A DNA stretch of 64,000 nucleotides from UMGS1387 sp045540015 (GTDB lineage: Bacteria > Bacillota > Clostridia > Oscillospirales > CAG-382). Where the stretch lies: positions 1 to 64,000 of the forward strand of contig JAZQGP010000028.1 in assembly GCA_045540015.1 (NCBI GenBank), written 5' to 3'. This document shows positions 31,643 to 39,422 of the stretch, one piece after another (positions within the stretch are counted from its first letter, which is position 1; each line of letters opens with the position of its first letter). The notes beneath the pieces were generated by a model. The model saw nothing but the letters and a program-made list of their open reading frames with translations, ran no database searches and was not told the DNA's origin. The translations under genes and the position numbers were made by a program.

Positions 31643-32917
31643 TTATTTGTCCTGAGAGTTTTTTTGCTTTCTGTCCAGCATAACGCAGTCGGAAAGAACG
31701 GCATTTCCCTCTGCTACATCTTTTGCGAACGCATGACAGTTTGGTGAACCGCAGGCACCGCAGTCGAATTCGGGAAGCATTTCGTATATTTCCTGTGCTT
31801 TTCTGAGTATGAGCATAGCCGAACGTCTGTCGCCCTTGGGTTTTGATTCGGTGTCATCCTTTATGGGTGCACTGTAAAGCTCAGGGAGACTTTCTATGTC
31901 GCTTTGATCATACCTTGTCATTGTAACCGGAAGATAGCGTTTTAAGTTTTGTATCTTTACCTTTGCAAGATACGGGTTTTCGACTGTAAGCGCACCGCCG
32001 ACACAACCGCTGCTGCAGGCGTTAAGCTCAATGAAATCAAGAAAAGGAAAATTGCCCGTCTCAATTTCGTCGAGAACCTTTATAACGTTTTCAATACCGT
32101 CAGCGGCAAGATACCTGTCGTTGAGAAGCGCACTTGCTTCTCCGCTGCTTACCGCCCAGCTCATTCCGACCATACCCACACGGGAAGCCGGTTTTGGAGC
32201 CATTTCTTTTTTCATAACGCCCAAAAGCTCAAAGTAAATGTCGTTCATCGCAACAACGTAGTCAACACTGCTCTTTTCACCTGCAAAGCAGTTTTTAACA
32301 TAGCTTGTTTTTGCAGTACAGGGAGAAATGAATACCGTAACGATGTCATCCTCTTTGAGTTCGGGATGCCTCTTGAGTGCTTCCTTCTTTGCAATCTGAC
32401 CTGCAATTTCCATTGGAGGAAGAATAGGAATCAGATTTTCTTCAAGGCAGGGAAACCTCAGTGAAATCAGCCGTACAACAACCGGACAGGCAGAGCTTAT
32501 AACCGGATGCTTTACATCTGCTTTTTTCAGATATTGCCTTGTGTATTCCGTTACCAGCTCCGCTGCCCTTGCCACCTCGTAAACGTGATTGAATCCAAGC
32601 TCCAAAAGACCTTGTAATATGTAATCAACGTCGTCAAGGTTTGAGAACTGACCGTAGAGGGTAGGTGCCGGAAGGGCAATAACATATTTTTTTCCAAAGG
32701 GAATATCCGAAAGCTTGTCGTTTACCGCTTTCTTTGCTTTGTGTGGACAGACCATTATACACTGTCCGCAGTCAATACAGCGAGAGGAAGTGATAGTGGC
32801 GTGTCCGTCGCGTATACGGATAGCTTCTGTAGGGCAGTGCTTAAGGCACGTTATGCATCCCTTGCACTTTTGCACGTCAAGTGAAACAGAGTGCTTGTAT
32901 TCGCCCAATTTAATCAC
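31643..32917 (-). CDS. [FeFe] hydrogenase-like H-cluster protein with terminal Fe-S domains
   Basis: This 424-residue protein begins with a two-cluster ferredoxin domain (CKGCITCLKHC, CIDCGQCIMVC). The middle is an [FeFe] hydrogenase large-subunit domain whose H-cluster Cys are kept, but in altered contexts: SSACPVVV in place of TSCxPGW, SPCTAKTS in place of MPCTAKK, and NACSSGCVGG in place of CPGGCxxGGG. The C-terminus has another cluster motif, CGACGSPNCHAFAKD. It resembles sensory-type (HydS/HfsB-like) hydrogenase proteins. With adjacent ATPase, DRTGG and PHP genes, a redox or H2 sensor role is plausible but inferred. Confidence 0.85.
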   Translation of the reverse strand: MIKLGEYKHSVSLDVQKCKGCITCLKHCPTEAIRIRDGHATITSSRCIDCGQCIMVCPHKAKKAVNDKLSDIPFGKKYVIALPAPTLYGQFSNLDDVDYILQGLLELGFNHVYEVARAAELVTEYTRQYLKKADVKHPVISSACPVVVRLISLRFPCLEENLIPILPPMEIAGQIAKKEALKRHPELKEDDIVTVFISPCTAKTSYVKNCFAGEKSSVDYVVAMNDIYFELLGVMKKEMAPKPASRVGMVGMSWAVSSGEASALLNDRYLAADGIENVIKVLDEIETGNFPFLDFIELNACSSGCVGGALTVENPYLAKVKIQNLKRYLPVTMTRYDQSDIESLPELYSAPIKDDTESKPKGDRRSAMLILRKAQEIYEMLPEFDCGACGSPNCHAFAKDVAEGNAVLSDCVMLDRKQKNSQDK

Positions 32918-32918
32918 C

Positions 32919-33347
32919 TCAAGGATTTACTGTGATGGTAAGGGTTGTACCCTTTCCGAGTTCACTTTCGATTTTGAGGTCGTCGGAATATCTCTTGATA
33001 TTCGGAAGTCCCATTCCCGCACCGAAGCCAAGGGCTCTTATGTTGTCGGGAGCTGTGGAATATCCTTCGCTCATTGCAAGGTTTATGTCCGCAATACCGG
33101 GACCGTTATCGGAAAGCACAAGAACAATTTTCTCGTCGCTCACCTCAACGTCGGCTGTTCCGCCGCCTGCATGAATAACCATGTTGATTTCGGCTTCATA
33201 CATTGCAATGGAAACTCTGCGTATAACCTCGTTGTCAAAGCCTATATCTCTGAGGATTTTCTTTACCTGCACAGATGCAATGCCTGCGGAGGAAAAGTCA
33301 TTTCCGTCTACATCAAAATGATAGCGAAGTACGTCTGTATTGTCCAT
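32919..33347 (-). CDS. RsbW-like ATP-binding protein (anti-sigma kinase fold)
   Basis: This 142-residue protein has an N-box (MYEAEINMVIHAGGG), G1 LSDNGPGIAD and G2 GFGAGMGLPNIKRYSD of GHKL ATPases, in a compact single domain like anti-sigma-factor kinases RsbW/SpoIIAB. I start at the ATG at 33347, preceded by AGGGAGA; an upstream in-frame start would overlap the DRTGG gene heavily. It is one base from the H-cluster gene downstream. With no sigma factor or STAS partner nearby, its target is unknown. Confidence 0.8.
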   Translation of the reverse strand: MDNTDVLRYHFDVDGNDFSSAGIASVQVKKILRDIGFDNEVIRRVSIAMYEAEINMVIHAGGGTADVEVSDEKIVLVLSDNGPGIADINLAMSEGYSTAPDNIRALGFGAGMGLPNIKRYSDDLKIESELGKGTTLTITVNP

Positions 33348-33349
33348 GA

Positions 33350-33697
33350 CTATTCTCCCTTCGGAGCAAGGCCGCCATCGTAAAGAATACCGCATGCCTC
33401 AAACATTCTTTTCGGAGTTGCCATAACGACAATACCCGCTTCCTTTGCGAGAGTTATCATTTCCTCGGATGGGATTTTGTTTCTGACAAATACGATGCAG
33501 TGCATATCCATCATCTCGGCTGTTCTTATAACCTGCGGATTTACAAGACCCGTAAGCAGAACCGCCTGATGCTTAACATATGCGAGTACATCGCTCATCA
33601 TATCGCTTCCGCATGCAGAGAAAACTTCGTTGTCACAAAGTTCTTCGCAGCACATGATTTTAGCGCCGAGAAGAGAAGCAATTTCTGATATTTTCAT
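33350..33697 (-). CDS. DRTGG-domain protein, first copy
   Basis: This 115-residue soluble protein contains SDMMSDVLAYVKHQAVLLTGLVNPQ and ends with a helical region (GIVVMATPKRMFEACGILYDGG). The pattern is that of stand-alone DRTGG-domain proteins found near Fe-S and hydrogenase genes in Clostridia. It carries several Cys (MCCEELC, ACG) that could respond to redox state; that is inference. It is the second gene of the operon, 51 nt after hydC, and directly precedes the RsbW-like ATPase. Confidence 0.75.
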   Translation of the reverse strand: MKISEIASLLGAKIMCCEELCDNEVFSACGSDMMSDVLAYVKHQAVLLTGLVNPQVIRTAEMMDMHCIVFVRNKIPSEEMITLAKEAGIVVMATPKRMFEACGILYDGGLAPKGE

Positions 33698-33748
33698 AAT
33701 TTGAAAGTCCTTTTGCGCCGGAAAACCGGCACATTCCTTTCGAACTGT

Positions 33749-34246
33749 TTATGCGCTGTACTTGTCAAGAATGCCCTGTACGTCATCAACGCCGAGACGT
33801 CCGTAAACATCTTCGTTTACAAGGATGACGGGAGCAAGTCCGCATGCACCTACGCAACGGCAGGATGTAAGAGAGAACTTACCGTCGGGAGTGCAGCCGC
33901 CGTTTCCGATTCCGAGAATCTGAGAAAGCTTGTCAAAGATGTCGCCTGAACCCTTAACGTAGCATGCTGTACCGAGACATACGGATACATTGTACTTACC
34001 CTTGGGGTTGATTGCGAACTGAGCATAGAAGGTAACAACCTCATAAACCTTTTCAAGCGAGATTTCAAGACCTTCTGCAATTCTCTGTTCAACCTCAATG
34101 GGAAGATAACCGTATACTTCCTGAGCCTTCTGAAGAACAGGGATAAGTGCGCCGGGCTGACCCTTGTGGGCAGCGATGATTTCCTCGAGCTTTTTTGCCT
34201 GCTCGGGAGTTTCCTTAAAGGGGATCTGTGAAATTGTGTTAGCCAT
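33749..34246 (-). CDS. hydC: bifurcating hydrogenase subunit HydC (NuoE-like)
   Basis: This 165-residue NuoE-family subunit has an N-terminal helical bundle and a C-terminal thioredoxin-like [2Fe-2S] domain with CLGTACYVKG and SCRCVGACGLAPV, giving the four ligand Cys. It transfers electrons within the NADH/ferredoxin-dependent hydrogenase. It is the first gene of the operon. A strong AGGAGGT ribosome site lies 7 nt before the ATG, and the promoter region holds a Rex-like palindrome (34280-34299). Confidence 0.93.
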   Translation of the reverse strand: MANTISQIPFKETPEQAKKLEEIIAAHKGQPGALIPVLQKAQEVYGYLPIEVEQRIAEGLEISLEKVYEVVTFYAQFAINPKGKYNVSVCLGTACYVKGSGDIFDKLSQILGIGNGGCTPDGKFSLTSCRCVGACGLAPVILVNEDVYGRLGVDDVQGILDKYSA

Positions 34247-34279
34247 TTGCGTAACCTCCTGAAATTATTTCTATCACAA

Positions 34280-34299
34280 TCATGATAATTATATCACAA
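34280..34299 (-). promoter_or_regulatory. candidate promoter -10 and Rex-like operator of the hydrogenase operon
   Basis: On the minus strand TTGTGATA-TAAT-TATCATGA forms an imperfect palindrome (6 of 8 arm positions) with the arm-4-arm geometry of Rex sites. It overlaps the best -10, TATAAT (34288-34293). TATCACAA is repeated 20 bp away at 34272-34279. No convincing -35 is seen. Rex, the NADH-sensing repressor, controls fermentation and hydrogenase genes in Clostridia. Confidence 0.4.
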
Positions 34300-34509
34300 A
34301 CTTTTTTAAAAATAAATAGGTAAATTAAAAAAATATGCGATTTTTTGCGGAAATTTATCACTTTTTATCTGCATATTTTCCTTTTACTGCGGATTGTTAA
34401 TAAAATGTAAAGTTCGTTAATCTGAAACGCTTGCCTGAACAGGCAAAAGTTCACTTGTTTTGGGTTAAATGTTAATAAAATGATGATACACTTGTTGAGT
34501 CCTTATGAC

Positions 34510-34553
34510 ACATGAGTTCGAAACCTTCCTCATGTAAAACAAAACTAAAGGAG
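34510..34553 (+). promoter_or_regulatory. candidate preQ1 riboswitch before queT
   Basis: A 7-bp stem, ACATGAG (34510-34516) with CTCATGT (34529-34535), encloses a 12-nt loop with CCUU. It is followed by the A-rich tail AAAACAAAACTAAAGGAG, typical of preQ1-I aptamers. The loop CCUU can pair with AAGG of the ribosome site (34547-34553) as an H-type pseudoknot, hiding it. The gene downstream is a QueT-family transporter, which supports the call. Confidence 0.5.
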
Positions 34554-34562
34554 AAAAGAAAA

Positions 34563-35057
34563 ATGAAAAACACAAAGGTCAAACAAATCACAACAGCGGC
34601 AATTGTTGCTTCCCTCTACACGGTACTCACGTATGTTTCGACTCTCATGGGTCTTTCAAACGGTGCTGTGCAGCTAAGATTTTCAGAAGCATTATGCGTT
34701 CTGCCGGTATTTACGCCGTATTCAATTCCCGGGCTTTTCGTGGGATGCATGATATCGAATATTATTGCGGGCGGTGTGCTTTTTGATGTTGTATTCGGAA
34801 GTGTCGCAACGCTTATCGGCGCGGTTTTGACAAGGCGGGTTTACAGAAAAAGCGGTAATGTCATTTTGTCACTTTTCATGCCGGTCGTTTCAAACGTTCT
34901 TATTGTGCCGTGGGTGATAAAATTCGCATACGGAGCTGACGGCACGGTCCCGTTTTTTATGCTTACTGTAGGTATTGGCGAAGTGCTTTCGTGTGTTGTG
35001 CTCGGATATCTGCTGTATAAGGTTTTACAAGGAAAATCAAAGTACATTTTCAAATAA
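34563..35057 (+). CDS. queT: QueT-family queuosine-precursor transporter (ECF S component)
   Basis: This 164-residue integral membrane protein has five or six hydrophobic helices and the QueT signature GAVQLRFSEALCVLPVF near residue 35. It is the substrate-binding S component of an energy-coupling factor importer for preQ1/queuosine precursors. The shared ECF energising module is not in this window. I start at 34563, 7 nt after AAAGGAG; an in-frame start at 34512 would lie inside the candidate riboswitch. It is followed after 29 nt by the GH92 gene. Confidence 0.85.
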   Translation: MKNTKVKQITTAAIVASLYTVLTYVSTLMGLSNGAVQLRFSEALCVLPVFTPYSIPGLFVGCMISNIIAGGVLFDVVFGSVATLIGAVLTRRVYRKSGNVILSLFMPVVSNVLIVPWVIKFAYGADGTVPFFMLTVGIGEVLSCVVLGYLLYKVLQGKSKYIFK

Positions 35058-35086
35058 AAACCGTAACATGAACGGAGATAAACAGA

Positions 35087-37195
35087 ATGCTGTATACTGA
35101 TTATGTAAATGTCTTTCACGGCAACGGTGAAATGAAGCTGAATAGCCCTCGGGGAGTTGCCGGAACATGGTTTTTTGTAAAGGCACAGAGCGGAAACACA
35201 GTTCCTCATGCAGTGCTTCCGTTCGGTAAAATATCGGTGGGTGCGTATTCAGGAGCGTACCCTTGCGGATACGGAGTGAATAACCCGAATTACTGCGGAT
35301 ATGTCACAAAGAAATATGACAAAAAATGCTTTCGCGGCTTTTCACATATTCATCATTCAGGAACAGGCGGCATAGGTTATTTTTATAATTATGCGCTTAC
35401 GTCTGCTTTCTATGACAACCTTGAGAATGCGTTTGCTTTGCAAGGAGCGGAGAATGAAAACGGACATCCCGGATACTATAGCGTAACCGGTAAGGATAAC
35501 GGCATAAAGTGCGAAGCAACCGTCACGGAAAACGGAAGTGCTCTTCACAGATACACTTTTAATAAAAAAATCGGAAAAATCGCTATAGACTTTGCCGCAG
35601 GCGGACTTGAAATTCCAAATATGGAAAGCATTTCCGATTATCTGAATGTTAAAATTATGGACAGTAAAACCGCTGTCTGTTCTGTCAGAATGGAAGGACT
35701 TGTGTTTCATTTTGCTGTTTGTTGCAAGCAGTCGGAAAAAGCAGTGCTTTTCATGGGAAAAGACATTGTCTGCAATGCGGAAACTATCCGGGGAAACGGC
35801 GGAAATGAGAGGGTCGGCGTGTACTTTGACACAGGAAGTGCAAAGAGTGCCGAGGTTGTTGTTGCATATTCGCTGGAATCTCCCGAAAGAGCACTCGAAC
35901 TTCTTGAATGTGACAGAAATGCCGATTTTGATAAAACGGCTCAAAAGGCTGAAGAAATATGGGAAAATGCGCTCGGAAAAATTGAAATTGATGCAGATGG
36001 TGAGTTCAAGAAAAAGTTTTATTCCAATTTTTATCATAGCATTGTAAAACCGTCAAACCTTAAAGGCGAAAGCTTTCTTTATGATGATACAGAAGCGTTT
36101 TTCTCCGATTTTACAACAATGTGGGATATATATAAAACCCAGCTTCCGCTTGTTTTCGCACTTTTTCCCGAAGAAACGAAACAGATATCCGAAACCTTCG
36201 TAAGAACAACAGAAGCACTCGGAATTTCACCAAACTGCCTTTCTCTTACAAAGCGAGAAAACGTAGAGGATAACCAGGCTCGCGGACTTGCGGCACTTGT
36301 GCTTATGCAGGCGCATTTTTGCGGACTTGACGGTGTTGATAAAAAGCGCATGCTTGATGCATTTGTAAGTGATATTTTCAACGAAAGAAACAATTCATAT
36401 ATTGAAAATGGTATCTGCGAAAGATACACGCATATTCTTGACCTTGCCGATGCCTGCCACAGTGCAGCGCTTCTTGCTAAAGAAATCGGTGAAAATGAAC
36501 TTTGTGATAAACTTACTGACCTTTCCCAAAACTTTGTCAACGCATATGACTCTGAAACAGGACTGCTCTCGGATAAGTCCGAATACTATGAGGGAAGCAA
36601 GTATAACTATTCCTTCAGACTTTGCCATGATATGCAAAAGAGAATTGAAATTGCCGGTGGAAAAGAAAAGTTTGCAAAAATGCTGTCGGATTTCTTCGGA
36701 TATGGCAAAGCGCCGGTTGAAAAGGTTTTTGAACCGACTGATAGGGAATATGCTGAACATGGACTCATGCTCGGACGCTTTGAAGGTTTTAACAATGAGC
36801 CGGATATGGAAGCTCCTTACTGCTTTATTTATGCAGGTGAACATGAAAAGCTCTGTGAAATTGTGCATGCGGCAGATGAATATCTGTTCACTCAAGGCGA
36901 CGGCGGAATCCCCGGAAACAACGACTCAGGAGGGCTCTCGTCTTGCTTTGTATGGAACAGTATAGGACTTTTCCCTGAATGCGGACGCGACAGAATTCTC
37001 ATAGGTTCTCCGAGCGTAAAACACGCAGTTCTTCATCTGTCAAGCGGCAATGATTTTGAAGTTGAAACAGAAGGAGAGGGAATATATGTTAAAGAAGTTC
37101 GTCTTAACGGAAAGAATCTTTCGGATATGTATTTCCCGCTTACCGAGATGATGAAAGGCGGAACACTGCGCTTTTCACTTTTGGAAAAACTGTAA
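35087..37195 (+). CDS. glycoside hydrolase family 92 (alpha-mannosidase type)
   Basis: GH92 enzymes are calcium-dependent inverting exo-alpha-mannosidases that trim mannose from N-glycans or mannans. The 702-residue protein has the family blocks WDIYKTQLPLVFALFPE, EGFNNEPDMEAPYCFIYAG (general acid Glu region) and GNNDSGGLSSCFVWNSIGLFPE (general base Asp region). The N-terminal beta-sandwich includes PFGKISVGAY. There is no signal peptide, so it should act in the cytoplasm on imported oligosaccharides. It could be linked functionally to the sugar-type binding proteins at 432-5296; inference. GGAG ribosome site; possible co-transcription with queT. Confidence 0.9.
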   Translation: MLYTDYVNVFHGNGEMKLNSPRGVAGTWFFVKAQSGNTVPHAVLPFGKISVGAYSGAYPCGYGVNNPNYCGYVTKKYDKKCFRGFSHIHHSGTGGIGYFYNYALTSAFYDNLENAFALQGAENENGHPGYYSVTGKDNGIKCEATVTENGSALHRYTFNKKIGKIAIDFAAGGLEIPNMESISDYLNVKIMDSKTAVCSVRMEGLVFHFAVCCKQSEKAVLFMGKDIVCNAETIRGNGGNERVGVYFDTGSAKSAEVVVAYSLESPERALELLECDRNADFDKTAQKAEEIWENALGKIEIDADGEFKKKFYSNFYHSIVKPSNLKGESFLYDDTEAFFSDFTTMWDIYKTQLPLVFALFPEETKQISETFVRTTEALGISPNCLSLTKRENVEDNQARGLAALVLMQAHFCGLDGVDKKRMLDAFVSDIFNERNNSYIENGICERYTHILDLADACHSAALLAKEIGENELCDKLTDLSQNFVNAYDSETGLLSDKSEYYEGSKYNYSFRLCHDMQKRIEIAGGKEKFAKMLSDFFGYGKAPVEKVFEPTDREYAEHGLMLGRFEGFNNEPDMEAPYCFIYAGEHEKLCEIVHAADEYLFTQGDGGIPGNNDSGGLSSCFVWNSIGLFPECGRDRILIGSPSVKHAVLHLSSGNDFEVETEGEGIYVKEVRLNGKNLSDMYFPLTEMMKGGTLRFSLLEKL

Positions 37196-37212
37196 TTGAA
37201 ACAAATAAAAAT

Positions 37213-37244
37213 GGGTGTATCACTGCGATACACCCGTGTTTTTT
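37213..37244. terminator. bidirectional terminator
   Basis: GGGTGTATC (37213-37221) pairs with GATACACCC (37227-37235). T runs follow on both strands, serving the GH92 gene and the convergent DUF308 gene. Confidence 0.88.
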
Positions 37245-37812
37245 ATTCGTCGCTTTTGTCCTCATATTGCCCTTCAATCGGACCGTTACTGCTTTTTTGT
37301 TTTCTATTAAAATCTCCTGTGAAAAAATTCTGGATTGCCGAGTAAATCAGCGCCGCACCTACAACGCGAAGCACAAGAAGCGTGCTTCCGAAAGGGAAGA
37401 ACAGCAGTATCAAACCGATGATGAGAGATATTGCCGACGGCAGATAATATTTTATCATATTTTTTGAAAATGCTCCGAAGCTTTCATGCACTTTCATAAG
37501 TCCGCTAATGCCTCCGACCATAAGATAAACACCTATAGTAATCGGCAGTATGCTCATAACACCGTCGTGGTTGTATATGAGAGTCAGTCCGATAAAGAAG
37601 ATTATAAACGGAGTTATCATGCTGAAAGCCGATGCGGAACTTTTGTATATTTTTATGAATTTGTATATTGCATAGCATACCGCAAGCGCACCTAAAATGT
37701 AGCATACGGTTTTTACAAACAGTCCCGGAAAAACCGCAAGACATATGCCTGCAATGAGAGTTATAATATTTATTGTGTTTTGACCTTTCAGCTTAAGATA
37801 AAAACCTTTCAT
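37243..37812 (-). CDS. DUF308/HdeD-like membrane protein
   Basis: This 189-residue protein has about six hydrophobic helices in three pairs, with small residues and FP motifs at helix ends (AVFPGLF, LLFFPFGS), the pattern of the DUF308/HdeD family. HdeD in E. coli is linked to acid resistance; other members are uncharacterised. The C-terminal ~25 residues are charged and cytoplasmic (NRKQKSSNGPIEGQYED). GGAGAAG ribosome site. No operon partner. Confidence 0.75.
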   Translation of the reverse strand: MKGFYLKLKGQNTINIITLIAGICLAVFPGLFVKTVCYILGALAVCYAIYKFIKIYKSSASAFSMITPFIIFFIGLTLIYNHDGVMSILPITIGVYLMVGGISGLMKVHESFGAFSKNMIKYYLPSAISLIIGLILLFFPFGSTLLVLRVVGAALIYSAIQNFFTGDFNRKQKSSNGPIEGQYEDKSDE

Positions 37813-38003
37813 AGCTTCTCCTTTTTTTTGTGTTATTTTATTGCCTTGGACGTTGACCGATGGCGGTGTTGAAACTAAAACTTATATTATAAGTATAATA
37901 CGTATTTGTTAAGTGATGATGTATTTTTGGTATATTATTGTTTTAAAAAATGACAATTACAAGAAATGCTTTAAATAGTAGTGAGATTTTTAACGCAAAT
38001 CTC

Positions 38004-38032
38004 TTGACATGAGAAAGATTTTGTTTTATAAT
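38004..38032 (+). promoter_or_regulatory. promoter of tRNA-Gln
   Basis: TTGACA (38004-38009), 17 nt and TATAAT (38027-38032): full consensus. Confidence 0.9.
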
Positions 38033-38051
38033 ATTAGCGTTGCAAAAATAC

Positions 38052-38126
38052 TGGGGCGTAGCCAAGCGGTAAGGCAGCGGACTTTGACTCCGCCATTCGT
38101 TGGTTCGAACCCAACCGTCCCAGCCA
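38052..38126 (+). tRNA. tRNA-Gln (anticodon TTG)
   Basis: The cloverleaf has acceptor pairing 38052-38058 with 38116-38122 (one G-U), an anticodon stem GCGGA/TCCGC around CTTTGAC (anticodon TTG, reading CAA/CAG), a T-arm TTGGTTCGAACCCAA, discriminator G and an encoded CCA (38124-38126). It has its own promoter and terminator and stands at the left edge of an AT-rich island. Confidence 0.95.
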
Positions 38127-38130
38127 AATA

Positions 38131-38175
38131 AAGACCAAAGTTTTGATACGAAACTCTGGTCTTTTTCTTTTTGCC
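38131..38175 (+). terminator. terminator of tRNA-Gln
   Basis: AAGACCA (38131-38137) pairs with TGGTCTT (38157-38163), extended by AAGTTT/AAACT, then a long T-rich tail. Confidence 0.85.
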
Positions 38176-38315
38176 GAAAAGCCTTGTAATACGGGGACTT
38201 TCGGCTGTTTTGCTTTTATTGATAAGTTTCATTGTGGCTGCGTTTTGGGTAAAATTTGTGTGAAAAATCTTCGTCTTAAGTTCTATTTGTATCACGCTGA
38301 AACTTGACTTTTAAG

Positions 38316-38390
38316 GCGGTGCATTTGGTTGCACAAGCGGTGCATTGAATTTGCAAAGCGGTGCATTTTATGAAAATAGGCGGTGCTTTT
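38316..38390 (+). repeat. array of four GCGGTGC repeats, period 21-22 bp
   Basis: GCGGTGC occurs at 38316, 38337, 38358 and 38380, usually followed by ATT, with diverged spacers. The constant 21-22 bp spacing (two helical turns) is iteron-like. It marks the left edge of the AT-rich island; a related hairpin lies at the right edge (40710-40725). Confidence 0.8.
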
Positions 38391-38409
38391 TGTGTTTGAT
38401 AAACAGTTG

Positions 38410-38970
38410 TTATTTATTGATTTCCCACTCGCTTTTTAAAATTGCATAATCAACTATATCAACAAATTTACCTGTTGAGGTTTTAAAATATTCTCGTTTA
38501 GTTCCCTCATAAGTCATACCACATTTTTGAGCAACCTTACCCGAACCAGGATTCTCAATAGCGTGAGATATACCTACACGATTAACACCTATTTCAGAAA
38601 ACAGATAATCAATAACTGCTTTTGCAGCCTCTGACATAAATCCTTTATTCCAGTAAGAATAGCCCAAGCAATAACCAAGTTCGGCATATTCACATTTATC
38701 ACTGATTTTAACAACACTTATTGAACCTATTGCTTTTCCATCAAATTGGATAGCCCAATTATATGTTTTTATATTGTCGTATGCTCCAACCCAAACCTCC
38801 ATCAATTGCCTTGTTGCATCTACTGATTCATGTGGTTGCCAACTCAAAAAACGAGTTACTTTTTCATCGTTTGCCCAATTATAAAACATATCATTAGCGT
38901 CATCAACCGTAAATCTACGTAAAACTAATCTTTCAGTATGTAAAGTTTGAGTGCCTTTGTGTGTCAGCAT
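38410..38970 (-). CDS. GNAT-family N-acetyltransferase (RimJ/RimL-like)
   Basis: The protein (186 residues from this start) has the RimJ/RimL-type N-terminal strand LHTERLVLRRF, the acetyl-CoA loop region GYCLGYSYWNKGFMSEAAKAV and AIENPGSGKVAQKCGM. Such enzymes acetylate amino groups of proteins or small molecules, including some antibiotics; the substrate is not evident. I start at the ATG at 38970, 7 nt after AGGAGAG; an in-frame start lies 18 nt upstream. The gene is AT-rich relative to the chromosome around it and lies in the island after tRNA-Gln. Confidence 0.85.
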   Translation of the reverse strand: MLTHKGTQTLHTERLVLRRFTVDDANDMFYNWANDEKVTRFLSWQPHESVDATRQLMEVWVGAYDNIKTYNWAIQFDGKAIGSISVVKISDKCEYAELGYCLGYSYWNKGFMSEAAKAVIDYLFSEIGVNRVGISHAIENPGSGKVAQKCGMTYEGTKREYFKTSTGKFVDIVDYAILKSEWEINK

Positions 38971-39006
38971 TTTTACTCTCCTAATCATTTTTTGTTAATC
39001 AATTAC

Positions 39007-39035
39007 ATTATAGCAAATAGTCGTTAAGTTTTCAA
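39007..39035 (-). promoter_or_regulatory. promoter of the acetyltransferase gene
   Basis: On the minus strand TTGAAA (39030-39035), 17 nt and TATAAT (39007-39012). Confidence 0.7.
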
Positions 39036-39212
39036 TACATATATAAAAAAAGGAGGAAAAAATCTCCTCATATCTTTTTTACATTAATTTTTGTTTTTTA
39101 TTCTCGTTAGATGATTCATCAACTGATAAATGTTAGCCTCATATAATGCTTGCCCTTGTAATATAAATCTAAACCAAATTTCCTAAAATGTAAACGGCTT
39201 TTATGAAAATAA

Positions 39213-39255
39213 AAATATTACCTTTTAGCTTAATTAAGTCATAAAGGTAATATTT
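39213..39255. repeat. 13-bp perfect inverted repeat
   Basis: 39213-39225 (AAATATTACCTTT) pairs perfectly with 39243-39255 across a 17-nt loop. It resembles the hairpin at 39332-39360 (TACCTTT/AAAGGTA core). The rest of 38989-39413 is AT-rich, with the acetyltransferase promoter and no gene seen. Confidence 0.85.
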
Positions 39256-39331
39256 AAAAAGTCATTTTATTAAATTTTCATTTAAAAAAACTCGAAACCA
39301 TTACGAGAGTTAGGTTTGAGTGAATTAGGCG

Positions 39332-39360
39332 AATAATACCTTTTGTTAAAAGGTATTATT
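39332..39360. repeat. 13-bp perfect inverted repeat just upstream of a promoter
   Basis: 39332-39344 (AATAATACCTTTT) pairs perfectly with 39348-39360 with a 3-nt loop. It ends 3 nt before the -35 of the promoter at 39364-39392, so it could be a terminator, an operator or a cruciform site. Confidence 0.85.
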
Positions 39361-39363
39361 AAA

Positions 39364-39392
39364 TTGACTTTTTATGATAAATTTGGTATAAT
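39364..39392 (+). promoter_or_regulatory. promoter of the island hypothetical gene
   Basis: TTGACT (39364-39369), 17 nt and TATAAT (39387-39392). Confidence 0.8.
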
Positions 39393-39422
39393 ATTGACAA
39401 TACATGGATCGGAGTGAATGTA

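Noticed and set aside
38026..38295. 89-codon minus-strand frame over tRNA-Gln
   Set aside because: It reads the antisense of the tRNA and its terminator; no ribosome site.
38316..38390. CRISPR array suspected from short periodic repeats
   Set aside because: The conserved part is only 7-12 bp with a 21-bp period, unlike CRISPR repeat-spacer sizes.
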